In this document: one piece after another, positions 45,658 through 54,414 of the stretch
How the letters are laid out: each line of letters starts with the position of its first letter
How positions within the stretch are numbered: position 1 is the first letter of the stretch
DNA from: Pseudothauera rhizosphaerae
GTDB lineage: Bacteria; Pseudomonadota; Gammaproteobacteria; Burkholderiales; Rhodocyclaceae
Length of the DNA stretch: 64,000 bases
NCBI RefSeq assembly: GCF_004801305.1
Contig: NZ_SSOD01000010.1
Coordinates: 62,001 to 126,000, forward strand
Direction: 5' to 3'
Notes under the pieces: generated by a model
Database searches by the model: none
What the model was told of the DNA's origin: nothing
What the model saw: the letters and a program-made list of their open reading frames with translations, nothing else
Translations under genes and position numbers: made by a program

Positions 45658-48465
45658 TCAGAGATCGGCACGCAGCGCGCTGGCCTCGCGGTGCGCCGGG
45701 GAGTCTTCCGGCACCTGGCCGAGCAGCGTGTCGAGATGCTCGCGGGCTTCGTTCCTGCGGTCGAGCTTGAGGTAGGCGCGCGCCAGGTTCAGGCGCAGCG
45801 CCGGCACGGCGGGCGCCAGCGTCACCGCACGGTTCAGGTTGGCGAGCCCCTTCTCGGTTTCGCCGCGCTCGACCTGCAGCATGCCCAGCGTATCGAGGAT
45901 GGCGGGATTGTCCGGCGTGATCTCCAGCGCCTTTTCCGCATAGGAGATCGCCGCGGGATCGCCGAGCTGGCCCGCGACCCAGGCCAGGTTGTTGAGCACC
46001 AGCGCGTTGGTGGGTTCGATGTCGAGCACCTCGCGATACAGGCGCTCGGCGTCCTTCAGGCGCTGCTCGCCGATGGCGCGCTCGGCCAGATAGGCGCGCA
46101 TCGCCGTGTCGCGCTCTTCGGCGCGCAGCCAGCCGGCCGCCAGGCGGTCGGCTTCGGCCTTGCGGCCGGCCCCCACCAGCGCACCGTGCAGGCGCACGTT
46201 CACGGGCGCGTTGCGCGCCTCCGATTTCTCGATGGCACGCCGATAGGCGGTGACGGCGGGTTCCCAGTTGCGCCGCCGGAACTGGATGTCGCCCTCGGCG
46301 GCAAAGCCTATGCCGCCCAGCTCGGCCACGCCCTGCATGTCGCGCGCCTGGGCGAGCGCCTCGTCCAGGCGCTCCTGTTCGACCAGCAGCAGCATCAGGC
46401 GCTCGCGCGCGACGCGGTTGCCGGGCTGCAGGGCGATGGCGCGGCGCAGGGACTGCTCGGCGCCCTTGAGATCCTTGGCGGCGATCTGGGCGGCGCCCAT
46501 CTCCACCAGCGGTGCCGCCACGCGCGGCATCAGCGCGGCCAGACGGCCGAAGGAGCGCGCCGCCTGCTCGTGCTGGCCGGCGGCGGACTGGGCGCGCGCG
46601 AGCGCCTCCACCGCGGCGGGATCGCTGGCGTTCGCGGCGGCGGCTTCCTGCGCAACGGTCAGGGCGCGGCGCGCATCGCGCTGGCGCAGGTGGTGGCGAA
46701 CCAGTGCGAGCTTGGGCAGCAGCGCCCCCGGCGCCGCGGCCGCGGCTTTTTCCAGGATGGCCAGCACCTCGGCGGGCGGAGCACCGGTGCTGCTCTTCAG
46801 TTCGGCCAGGGCGATGCGCGCATCCACGTTGGCGGGATGGGCGGCCACGAAGGCATCGAGGCGGGCGGCGGCGGCATCGGGCTTGTCGGCGGCCATGTCC
46901 AGGCGGGCGAGATTCACCACCGCGGAGAGCAGATCGGGGCGCAGCGCGAGCGCCTTTTCGAAGGCTTCGCGCGCGGCGGGCAGATCCTGGCGGGCCATCA
47001 GCACCCCGCCCCGCATGTTGTGCGCCTCGGCGTTGTCGGGATGCCGGTCCACCATGGCATCGGCCGCGGCCAGCGCCTTGTCGTAGTCCCGTGCGCGCAG
47101 GTGCGCGAGCACCAGCGCCACGTCGGCCTGGATGCCCTGGTCGTCCATGGTCGCCGCGGCCTGCAGGTCGGCCAGCGCCTGCGCGGACTCGCCGCCCATC
47201 AGGCGCGCGACGCCGAGCCGCATGCGCGCCCCGGCATCCTCCGGCGCGGTGGCCGAGGCGCGGGCGAAGTAGTCGGCGGCGGCGGCGAACTCGCCGTTGC
47301 CGAGCAGGGTCTGGCCGATCACCAGATTGCTGCGCGCATCCTTGGAGTCGGCGTCGATCAGCGGCTTGACCACTTCCATCGCCCGCGTCGGCTGCGCGGT
47401 CGCCAGCAGCGACAGCGCCAGCATCTGCCGTGCCGGCACGTGGCCGGGAATGCGTTCGAGCACCTTGTTGAGGCCGAGCTGGGCCTGGGTGTGGTTGCCG
47501 AGGCGGAAGAACACGCTGCCGGAGAGCAGATGCGCCGGGAGGAAATCGGGGGCGCCACGCAGGGCCAGCGCCACTTCGTCGCGCGCTTCGGTGTTGCGCC
47601 CGTCGCGGTGGGCGATCAGGGCGGTCAGGTAGTGGGTGGCGGGGCTGTTGGGCGCCGCCTTGCGCATGGCCTCGACCTCGGCCTTGGCCTCGTCGGCACG
47701 CTGCAGGCGCAGCAGCAGGGTGATCAGTTCGTAGCGATAGGCCGGCACGTCCGGACGGCTGCGCACCGCCGCGGCCAGGGATTCGACCGCCGCCTCGGGC
47801 TGCTTGCGCGCCATCAGTATCTGTGCCTGCAGCAGGTGCGCCTCGGCGAGATCGGGCTCGTCCTGCAGCAGCGCGGCCACGTCGCGCTCGGCGCCTTCCA
47901 GGTCGTCGGCGAAGAAGCTCACGCGGGCCATGCCGAGACGCGCGGCGGCGTTTGCCGGCAGGGCCGACGCGGCCGACTGGTAGGCGCTGCGCGCGCGCTC
48001 CAGGTCGGCCTTGGCCAGGTAGGCGGTGCCGAGTTCGGCCGACAGACGGCCCTGGGCATCGGCGTCGGCGAGCCGGGTGTCGGCGTACTTGGTGATGACC
48101 TTGTCGAACTGGCCCGCACGCACCAGCGCGGCGGCCAGCAGGGGGGCGACCCGCTCCGTGGGATGGCCGAGTTCCTCGGCACGCTGCAGTTCCTTGACCG
48201 CCTCGGCCACGTCGCCCAGTTCGAGGCTGACCTGCCCCAGCAGGAAGCGCCCTTCGGCCAGCGAGCCGTCCTTCTGCAGGGCGTTCTTCAACTGGATGCT
48301 GGCGGCCCGCAGGTCCTGTCTGGCGATGTATCCGCGCGCGGAATCGAGCAGCTTCTCCGGCGGGTCGCCGCAGCCGCCGAGCAGCGCCGCGGCGCCCAGC
48401 GCGAACACCAGCGCGGCGACGGAGCCGCGGCGGACCGGACGGGAACGGGTGGGTTCGGCAGGCAC
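45658..48465 (-). CDS. prsT: PEP-CTERM system TPR-repeat lipoprotein PrsT
   Basis: This 935-residue lipoprotein begins with a signal sequence whose lipobox is LLGGC (about 30-34), then TPR-like repeats to the C-terminus (for example AYQSAASALPANAAARLGMA and AEKALEITPDNPAILDTLGM). It matches PrsT of exosortase loci in length and composition. It probably sits in the outer membrane or periplasm as a scaffold for exopolysaccharide or PEP-CTERM handling. GTG 48465 with AAGGAG 8 nt ahead is the start; the long upstream frame belongs to prsR. Only 2 nt separate it from prsR. Confidence 0.9.
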   Translation of the reverse strand: MPAEPTRSRPVRRGSVAALVFALGAAALLGGCGDPPEKLLDSARGYIARQDLRAASIQLKNALQKDGSLAEGRFLLGQVSLELGDVAEAVKELQRAEELGHPTERVAPLLAAALVRAGQFDKVITKYADTRLADADAQGRLSAELGTAYLAKADLERARSAYQSAASALPANAAARLGMARVSFFADDLEGAERDVAALLQDEPDLAEAHLLQAQILMARKQPEAAVESLAAAVRSRPDVPAYRYELITLLLRLQRADEAKAEVEAMRKAAPNSPATHYLTALIAHRDGRNTEARDEVALALRGAPDFLPAHLLSGSVFFRLGNHTQAQLGLNKVLERIPGHVPARQMLALSLLATAQPTRAMEVVKPLIDADSKDARSNLVIGQTLLGNGEFAAAADYFARASATAPEDAGARMRLGVARLMGGESAQALADLQAAATMDDQGIQADVALVLAHLRARDYDKALAAADAMVDRHPDNAEAHNMRGGVLMARQDLPAAREAFEKALALRPDLLSAVVNLARLDMAADKPDAAAARLDAFVAAHPANVDARIALAELKSSTGAPPAEVLAILEKAAAAAPGALLPKLALVRHHLRQRDARRALTVAQEAAAANASDPAAVEALARAQSAAGQHEQAARSFGRLAALMPRVAAPLVEMGAAQIAAKDLKGAEQSLRRAIALQPGNRVARERLMLLLVEQERLDEALAQARDMQGVAELGGIGFAAEGDIQFRRRNWEPAVTAYRRAIEKSEARNAPVNVRLHGALVGAGRKAEADRLAAGWLRAEERDTAMRAYLAERAIGEQRLKDAERLYREVLDIEPTNALVLNNLAWVAGQLGDPAAISYAEKALEITPDNPAILDTLGMLQVERGETEKGLANLNRAVTLAPAVPALRLNLARAYLKLDRRNEAREHLDTLLGQVPEDSPAHREASALRADL

Positions 48466-48467
48466 GG

Positions 48468-49826
48468 TCAGGACTCCTTCTTGAGGCCGAAACGGTTCAT
48501 CAGGTCGTACAGCGAAGGGCGGCTGATCCCCAGGATTTCGGCGGCGCGGGCGATGTTGCCGTTGGTGCGCGCCAGCACGCGCACCACCGCCTGGCGCTCG
48601 GCTTCCTCGCGCACCTGGCGCAGGTTGAAGAAGCCCAGGTCGGCTTCGGCCGTTTCCAGGCCCAGGTCGCCGGCCGTGATGCGGTTGCCTTCGGCCATGA
48701 TCACGGCGCGCTTCAGGCAGTTTTCCAGCTCGCGCACGTTGCCTGGCCAGCGGTGCGCGGCGATGGCGTCCAGGGCGTCGTCGGCAAGCTGCATGCTGCC
48801 GCGGCGGTTTTCCTGGGCGTAGCGCTGCACGAAGGCATGGGCGAGCAGCGCCGCGTCGCCCTCGCGCTCGCGCAGCGGGGGGATGTCCACCACGATCTCC
48901 GCCAGGCGGTAGTAGAGGTCCTCGCGGAACAGGCCCTCGGCGATGCGCGCCTTCAGGTCGCGGTGGGTGGCGCACACCACGCGCACGTCCACCGCGATGC
49001 CCTCGCGCCCGCCGATGCGCTCGATCACCCGCTCCTGCAGGAAGCGCAGCAGCTTGGCCTGCAGCGCCATGGGCAGGTCGCCGATCTCGTCGAGGAACAG
49101 CGTGCCCTTGTGGGCCAGCTCGATCTTGCCCGGGGTCTGCTTGACCGCGCCGGTGAAGGCGCCCTTCTCGTAGCCGAACAACTCGCTTTCGAGCAGGTTT
49201 TCCGGAATCGCGGCGCAGTTGATGGCGACGAAGCGCCCGCCGACGCGCGGGCTGAGCGCGTGCAGCCCGCGCGCCAGCACCTCCTTGCCGGTGCCGCTGT
49301 CGCCGATCAGCGCCACGGTGACGTTGGCCGAAGCCACCTTCTCGATGGTTCGACAGACCTTGAGCATGCCGGAGTCGCGGGTGATCAGGCCGTCCAGCAC
49401 GCTGCCCTGCACCGCCTGCAGGCGGCGGTTCTCGGCCTGCAGGTCGTACAGGCGGAAGGCGCGTTCGATGGTCAGCGCCAGCAGCTCGGGCTCGAAGGGT
49501 TTGGCAAAGAAATCGTAGGCACCCAGGCCCACCGCCCGCACGGCGTTTTCGCGGTCGTGCTGACCGGTGAGCACGATGACCTTGGTGTCCGGCGCCATGC
49601 CCAGCATCTCGCCCAGCAGGCGGAAGCCCTCGCCCACGTCGTCGGGCTCGGGCGGCAGGCCCAGGTCCATGGTGACCACCGCCGGCTCGAAGCGGCGCAA
49701 CTGGGCAATGGCGCTCTCGCGGTCGCCCGCGACCACGGTTTCGAAGGCGTCGAAGGCCCAGCGCATCTGCTTCTGCAGGGCCGGGTCGTCTTCGACGATG
49801 AGCAGGGTGCGGCGCTTTTCCGTCAT
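48468..49826 (-). CDS. prsR: PrsR, sigma-54-dependent response regulator of the PEP-CTERM system
   Basis: This 452-residue NtrC-family regulator has a receiver (about 1-125, phospho-Asp54 in VTMDLGLPP, Lys109 in FFAKPF), an AAA+ domain (GDSGTGKE 176-183, canonical GAFTGA 222-227, [10 protein letters not shown] 241-250) and a Fis-type HTH ([24 protein letters not shown]). It activates sigma-54 promoters when phosphorylated by PrsK, whose gene lies 3 nt upstream. In related floc-formers PrsK/PrsR and RpoN control PEP-CTERM genes. A matching promoter is at 25463-25478. Confidence 0.94.
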   Translation of the reverse strand: MTEKRRTLLIVEDDPALQKQMRWAFDAFETVVAGDRESAIAQLRRFEPAVVTMDLGLPPEPDDVGEGFRLLGEMLGMAPDTKVIVLTGQHDRENAVRAVGLGAYDFFAKPFEPELLALTIERAFRLYDLQAENRRLQAVQGSVLDGLITRDSGMLKVCRTIEKVASANVTVALIGDSGTGKEVLARGLHALSPRVGGRFVAINCAAIPENLLESELFGYEKGAFTGAVKQTPGKIELAHKGTLFLDEIGDLPMALQAKLLRFLQERVIERIGGREGIAVDVRVVCATHRDLKARIAEGLFREDLYYRLAEIVVDIPPLREREGDAALLAHAFVQRYAQENRRGSMQLADDALDAIAAHRWPGNVRELENCLKRAVIMAEGNRITAGDLGLETAEADLGFFNLRQVREEAERQAVVRVLARTNGNIARAAEILGISRPSLYDLMNRFGLKKES

Positions 49827-49829
49827 GGC

Positions 49830-51950
49830 TCAGGCACGAAGGGATTCGGACGTGTTGGGGGACGCCGCCGCGAGACCCTCGTCCATGGCAGACGCCTCGC
49901 GCCGGCAGGCCGGCAGTTTCAGGAGTACCCGGGTACCCCGTCCCTGCTCGCTGTCGTAAGCGATGGTTCCTCCCAGCTCACGGACGTACTGGCTGGTCTC
50001 GTACACGCCGAGCCCCATGCCGCCGTCCTTGGTGGTCTGGAAGGGGCGCGACAGGCGTTCGCGGATGAACTCCTGCGTCATGCCGCAGCCGGTGTCCGCC
50101 ACCTCGAGCGTCCAGAAGCCGTCGTCGCCTCCATTCACTTTCAAGGCCACCTTACCATCCTCGGGCGTGGCGTCGAGGGCATTTTGCACGAGGTGGCCCA
50201 CGACCCGTTCCAGTCGCTCGGCATGGGCGAGCACGTGCGCGCCACCCTCCTCGGGCACCGCGATCCGGATGGCGGGGCGCTGGGTGCGCTTCACGTTGCG
50301 GAGGCGTTCGGCCAGCGCGCCCAGATCCACCGGCCGCGCCGCGTCGATGGAGCGCTTTTCCTGCAGTTGCGCCATCAGCGCGCGCATGCGCGCTTCCACG
50401 TGGGCCACGGTCTCCAGCATGTCCTGCTGGAATTCCGGGTTGTCCCGGTGGCGCTCGGCGTTCTTGAGCATCAGCGACAGTTGCGCGACGAGGTTCTTCA
50501 GGTCGTGCACCACGAAGGCCGACATGCGGTTGAAGGAATCGAACTTGCGCGCCTCGATCAGCGCCTCGGTCACCTGCATGCGCGCCAGGTAGCTGGCGGC
50601 CTGGCTCTGGGCGGTCTTGAGCAGATCGAGCACCTCCCAGTTGATCTCGAAGGGTGCGCGCGGCGCGTGCAGGACGACGAAGCCCACCAGCCGCCCGCCC
50701 GACTTGAGCGGGATCACCAGCCAGGCGCCCTCGAGCTGCAGCAACCAGTCGGGCAAGCGCAGGCCCCCGTAGCGCGCCGGCCCCATGCGGAATTCCTCCA
50801 GGTTGATCACCCACTCGCGCTCGGCGAGGAAGCCGCACAGCGGGCCGTCCTCCGTCTCCACCGCATCACAGGCGGGCGCGTTCAGGCGCGAATGCTGGGC
50901 CAGGCGCCCTTCGCCATTGCGCAGCCACAGGCCGCCGCCGGGGCTTTCCACCAGGTCCGACAGGGCCTTGATCACCGACTGGCCGAGATCCAGTTCGCCG
51001 TCGGCCGAGGACAGCGCCTGGGTGAAGCGCAGCCACTCGTTGCGGTAGTCGTAGCGGTAGGGGAAGAGGTGCTTGTTCACCAGCACGCGCAGGCGCGCCC
51101 GGCTCGCCCCGGAACCGACGATGAGGCCCAGCATCAGCAGGCCGGCGAACAGCAGCGCCATCTGCAGCGCCCGCCCCCAGTCGCCGCCCAGGTAGCGCAC
51201 GTAGTAGCCCGCCGCGGCGATCACCAGCAGGTAGGCGCCGGCCACCGCCAGCGCGGTGGAATGGAACACCACCTCGCGCGACATGGAGATGCGCAGCGTC
51301 CACGACGGACTGCGGGCGGCCGACAGGGCCACCAGCGGAATCACCATGGCGTGCACCAGGCCGCGCACCGACCACACGTCGGCATCGAGGCGGGCAAACA
51401 GGAAGCCGTCGGCGAAGAAATACAGCTCGAACATCCAGCCGGCGGCCAGCCCCAGGCACAACGGCTTGAGCCCCCAGCGCGACTCCCGCGGCAGGCTGCG
51501 GAACAGTTGCTCCACCAGCACCAGCCCGAGTACCGCCGCGGCCAGGAAGCTCCCCAGCAGCAGCTTGCCGGCAACCTCCGCACCACCCACCAGCGTATCG
51601 ACCGGCAGCAACGCCGACGCCAGCATGGACAGCACCGCCACCACCGCCACCACCGGCCAGCGCCGCCACGGCGTGCCCGGCGGATGCAGCAGCACCAGCA
51701 CGAAGACGTACCAGGCGGCGACCCGCGCCACCTCCAGCAGCGCCGCGCCGCGCATCAGCCATACGCCGGGGGACCACGCCACCAGCGCGGCACTGAGCGC
51801 CCACGCGGTGCTCGCCACCGCGGCCACGACCAGCACGCCGCCGGGCGGGCCGCCCCGCCAGGCGCCGAGCAGATACAGGGCGAAGATCGCGTAGGCCGCC
51901 GCGGCCAGGCCATAGCCCCAGACGGCGACGACCGAGATTTCAGCAAGCAT
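49830..51950 (-). CDS. prsK: PrsK, membrane histidine kinase of the PEP-CTERM system
   Basis: The protein has 706 residues with about eight to nine transmembrane helices in the first 280, a GAF-like domain (about 310-460), a dimerisation/phosphoacceptor helix with His482 in VVHDLKNLVAQLSLM, and an HATPase with QNALDA, DTGCGM and GMGLGVYET. This is the PrsK layout. It would sense an unknown envelope signal and phosphorylate PrsR. The order prsK-prsR-prsT-nucleotide-sugar dehydrogenase is co-directional with tiny gaps, so one operon is likely. ATG 51950 was taken as the start. Confidence 0.93.
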   Translation of the reverse strand: MLAEISVVAVWGYGLAAAAYAIFALYLLGAWRGGPPGGVLVVAAVASTAWALSAALVAWSPGVWLMRGAALLEVARVAAWYVFVLVLLHPPGTPWRRWPVVAVVAVLSMLASALLPVDTLVGGAEVAGKLLLGSFLAAAVLGLVLVEQLFRSLPRESRWGLKPLCLGLAAGWMFELYFFADGFLFARLDADVWSVRGLVHAMVIPLVALSAARSPSWTLRISMSREVVFHSTALAVAGAYLLVIAAAGYYVRYLGGDWGRALQMALLFAGLLMLGLIVGSGASRARLRVLVNKHLFPYRYDYRNEWLRFTQALSSADGELDLGQSVIKALSDLVESPGGGLWLRNGEGRLAQHSRLNAPACDAVETEDGPLCGFLAEREWVINLEEFRMGPARYGGLRLPDWLLQLEGAWLVIPLKSGGRLVGFVVLHAPRAPFEINWEVLDLLKTAQSQAASYLARMQVTEALIEARKFDSFNRMSAFVVHDLKNLVAQLSLMLKNAERHRDNPEFQQDMLETVAHVEARMRALMAQLQEKRSIDAARPVDLGALAERLRNVKRTQRPAIRIAVPEEGGAHVLAHAERLERVVGHLVQNALDATPEDGKVALKVNGGDDGFWTLEVADTGCGMTQEFIRERLSRPFQTTKDGGMGLGVYETSQYVRELGGTIAYDSEQGRGTRVLLKLPACRREASAMDEGLAAASPNTSESLRA

Positions 51951-52013
51951 GGTTGAATCTGCCGGGCATGGACCCGGCTCAACGCCGGCCGCCGGCCGGC
52001 GATGCAGGGTCGC

Positions 52014-53399
52014 TCAATGCGCCCCCTCGCCGGTGAGCACGACGCGCACGGTTTCGAGCAGGATCAGGGTGTCGAGCACCAGCGTGTGGTTCTTCACGTA
52101 GTAAAGATCGTACTGCAGCTTGTTGAGCGCATCGTCCACCGACGAACCGTACTTGTAGCGCACCTGCGCCCAGCCGGTCAGCCCCGGCTTGACGCTGTGG
52201 CGCACGGCGTAGAACGGGATGTCGAGGGTGAGCTGATGCACGAAGAACGGCCGCTCCGGGCGCGGCCCCACCAGGCTCATGCTCCCGGCCAGCACGTTGA
52301 ACAACTGGGGCAGTTCGTCGATGCGCAGGCGGCGGATCACGCGGCCGACGTGCGTCGTGCGGTCGTCGTTGCGCGCCGCCCAGCGCGGCGTGCCGTCGCG
52401 TTCGGCGTCGCGGCGCATGCTGCGGAACTTGACCACCTTGAACACCCGTCCGCCCTGGCCGACGCGCTCCTGCCGGTAGAACACCGGCGCGCCGTCTTCG
52501 AGCAGGATGGCCAGCATGGTCAGCAGCATCACCGGCATGGCCAGGGTCAGCAGCACCGCGGCGGCCAGCAGGTCGAAGGAACGCTTGACGAAGGCCCGCC
52601 CCCGCCCCTGGCGGAAACCGTCGCCGTAGATCAGCCAGCTCGCCCTGAGCGAGTCGATGCGGACCTGGCCGCTCACGTGCTCGAAGAATCCCGACAGGTC
52701 GTCCACCTTCACGCCGCGCAGCTTGCAGTCGAGCAGATCGCGCAGGGGCAGCACGCCGCCGCGGCGCTCGCGCACCGCCACGATGACCTGTCCGACGCGA
52801 TGTTCGCGGACCACGTCGATCAGGCTCGCCCCGCGGCCGAGCACGCGCGCCGGGTCCACCTGCGGTGCATCCCCGGCGTTGGGCAGATAGAAGCCCACCA
52901 GCTCCACGCCGCTGTCCGCCGGGCTGCTCAGAGCCTCCTCGACCGACAGCGCATCGGACCCGCCGCCCACGACCAGCGCGCGGCGCGTGAACAGCGCGTT
53001 GGCCTGGCGCCGGTTGAGCGCCCCGCGCATCGCCAGAACCGCGCCGAGCAGCAGCAACACCGTGACCTGGATCGCTTCCGAGGCGAAGTAATCCCACGGC
53101 AGCACATGGAACACGCCGTACGCCACCGGCACGCTCACCACCACGCCCAGGATCACCCGGATCAGCCAGTCGCGCGAAGAACCGCCCGCCGGCGAGCGAT
53201 ACAGCCCCAGCACGCTGTTGAGCGCGATCATCGTCACCGCGAACAGCATCGCCGAAGGTATCACCAACGGCCAGTCGGTCGTCCGGGCATCGAACTGGAA
53301 GGCGATGGCCAGAATGACGGCAAGGCAAAGCAGCACCGCGTCCGTGAGGACCTGGAACAGCGTATGCGATGGAAAATAATGGCTGAAGACCTTCAGCAT
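52014..53399 (-). CDS. EpsB-type undecaprenyl-phosphate sugar phosphotransferase (exosortase-associated)
   Basis: The protein has 461 residues: four N-terminal membrane helices (about 20-150), a CoA-binding-like Rossmann region (RRALVVGGGSDALSVEEAL), and after a further helix (about 280-300) the bacterial sugar transferase domain (KRSFDLLAAA, PVFYRQERVGQGGRVFKVVKFRSMR, LPQLFNVLAGSMSLVGPRPERP). It starts exopolysaccharide repeat assembly by moving a sugar phosphate to the lipid carrier. ATG 53399 follows a strong GAGAGGGGGG. It belongs to the sugar-transferase group of the PEP-CTERM/EpsH1 locus. The remaining EPS genes and xrtA are not in the window. Confidence 0.91.
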   Translation of the reverse strand: MLKVFSHYFPSHTLFQVLTDAVLLCLAVILAIAFQFDARTTDWPLVIPSAMLFAVTMIALNSVLGLYRSPAGGSSRDWLIRVILGVVVSVPVAYGVFHVLPWDYFASEAIQVTVLLLLGAVLAMRGALNRRQANALFTRRALVVGGGSDALSVEEALSSPADSGVELVGFYLPNAGDAPQVDPARVLGRGASLIDVVREHRVGQVIVAVRERRGGVLPLRDLLDCKLRGVKVDDLSGFFEHVSGQVRIDSLRASWLIYGDGFRQGRGRAFVKRSFDLLAAAVLLTLAMPVMLLTMLAILLEDGAPVFYRQERVGQGGRVFKVVKFRSMRRDAERDGTPRWAARNDDRTTHVGRVIRRLRIDELPQLFNVLAGSMSLVGPRPERPFFVHQLTLDIPFYAVRHSVKPGLTGWAQVRYKYGSSVDDALNKLQYDLYYVKNHTLVLDTLILLETVRVVLTGEGAH

Positions 53400-53447
53400 G
53401 GCCCCCCCTCTCCGACCTGCAGCCTTGTGCCGTCGTCTGAACGTGAA

Positions 53448-53463
53448 TGGCAACCCGATTGCC
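53448..53463 (+). promoter_or_regulatory. Possible sigma-54 promoter pointing at a small membrane protein
   Basis: TGGCAACCCGATTGCC has GG-N10-GC spacing and matches TGGCA and TTGC, but lacks the CG after TGGCA. It points rightwards, away from the sugar transferase, with a leader of over 200 nt before the next ORF. A match of this quality could occur by chance in 64 kb. Confidence 0.3.
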
Positions 53464-53689
53464 GACACCTTATATGACGCACTGCGGCGCCGATGTTAAA
53501 CCCGTCACGGCCCGTCTCAGCCTTTGCAGGACACCCGGACGCAAAGCATCGCTACCCACATCGGGTAATTTCGCATACCCCTTTTCGCCGACTTGCGGAC
53601 AGGTCGATTACTGTATATTCTTACACCACATCGGACGCCTGCTGCGCAGCGCCCGCAAACCTGGCTGACTCGATACGGAACCCCCCATC

Positions 53690-53848
53690 ATGGAACGCTG
53701 GATCAATCCCATCCTCATGTCCTGCGGCTCGGCCTCCGGCCTGCTGTTCGGCACCGGCGAGACCGCCGCAGGCATCATCCTCGCCGCCGCGGGCATCGCC
53801 TTCGCCTGGGCCCTGCGTACCCAGCAACAGTGCGCGCCGGACACCTGA
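53690..53848 (+). CDS. 52-residue small membrane protein
   Basis: This ORF from ATG 53690 encodes 52 residues with a hydrophobic stretch (AAGIILAAAGIAFAWAL, about 26-42) after a short polar head. GC at third positions is very high, as in real genes here. It has no strong ribosome site (CCCCCCATC before ATG) and no known family. It lies alone between the sugar transferase (divergent) and tRNA-Ser. The 290 nt upstream holds TGTATATT (53612-53619) and a sigma-54-like element but nothing else clear. It may be real but is supported only by composition. Confidence 0.5.
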   Translation: MERWINPILMSCGSASGLLFGTGETAAGIILAAAGIAFAWALRTQQQCAPDT

Positions 53849-54013
53849 ACGGCACGCACATCACGCCGTCCGGTCATTCTTGATAGCCGCTGCAGCGCGG
53901 ATTGTCCCGCCCGAAACATCCGCCGCCGACAACACGGTCCGCCGCGCCTGCCCCGCAGCGGCCCTCAGGGCTTCCACTGGACAGGCTTTGAAGCTAGAAT
54001 GCGCGCCTTCCAC

Positions 54014-54104
54014 GGAGAGGTGGATGAGTGGTTTAAGTCGCACGCCTGGAAAGCGTGTTCAGGGTAATACCCTGACGCGGGTTCGAATCCCGCCCTCTCC
54101 GCCA
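54014..54104 (+). tRNA. tRNA-Ser (anticodon GGA)
   Basis: The 91-nt class II tRNA has acceptor GGAGAGG pairing with CCTCTCC, anticodon stem CACGC/GCGTG with loop CTGGAAA (anticodon GGA), a long variable arm (TTCAGGGTAATACCCTGA region) and T arm GCGGG-TTCGAAT-CCCGC. CCA is encoded. A -10-like TAGAAT (53995-54000) lies 13 nt upstream. Confidence 0.97.
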
Positions 54105-54118
54105 GAACACCAGCATGA

Positions 54119-54140
54119 ACGCGCCGCCCGGCGCGTTTTT
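54119..54140 (+). terminator. Intrinsic terminator after tRNA-Ser
   Basis: ACGCGCC-GCCC-GGCGCGT makes a 7-bp stem followed by TTTT, 14 nt past the CCA end. Confidence 0.85.
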
Positions 54141-54176
54141 CGTTTTCGGCCCACAACGCGTTTTCGGCCCACAACG
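54141..54176. repeat. Perfect 18-bp tandem duplication
   Basis: CGTTTTCGGCCCACAACG occurs twice in direct succession (54141-54158, 54159-54176) just after the tRNA-Ser terminator. It is probably a replication-slippage product; no function is evident. Confidence 0.9.
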
Positions 54177-54356
54177 GCCCGGGCGACATGGCCACGGCGG
54201 CCTCCGAAAGCTCTCGGCGAATCAGGACTCGAGCACGTAAGTCCCCGGCGCGGGGCTTGAGCCAGCCCATCCATTCCTCCCTCCAACTTCCGGTGTAGAG
54301 CCGAGCACGCTCGCGCCACTGGCCGGGCGGTCGGTGCGGTGGGCGGCGGCCCGGTT

Positions 54357-54374
54357 TGTGACATGCCTGTCACA
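54357..54374. promoter_or_regulatory. Palindrome before the PhoU-like/PPDK-half operon
   Basis: TGTGAC-ATGCCT-GTCACA is a perfect 6-6-6 inverted repeat. The CRP half-sites TGTGA and TCACA are 8 nt apart rather than 6, so it is more likely an operator for another dimeric regulator. It lies 40 nt before the preferred GTG start. Confidence 0.4.
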
Positions 54375-54414
54375 TTGGCCTTCGACAATGGGAAAAACGG
54401 CGCGGGAGTCCGCT

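Noticed and set aside
45640-51956. Long + strand open frames of over 1000 codons (45640-48822 and 48753-51956)
   Set aside because: They are antisense shadows of prsT, prsR and prsK, with no recognisable domains.
53404-53435. Sigma-54 promoter for the sugar transferase (CGGCACAAGGCTGCA on the minus strand)
   Set aside because: GG and GC are 9 nt apart instead of 10, which sigma-54 polymerase does not usually tolerate.
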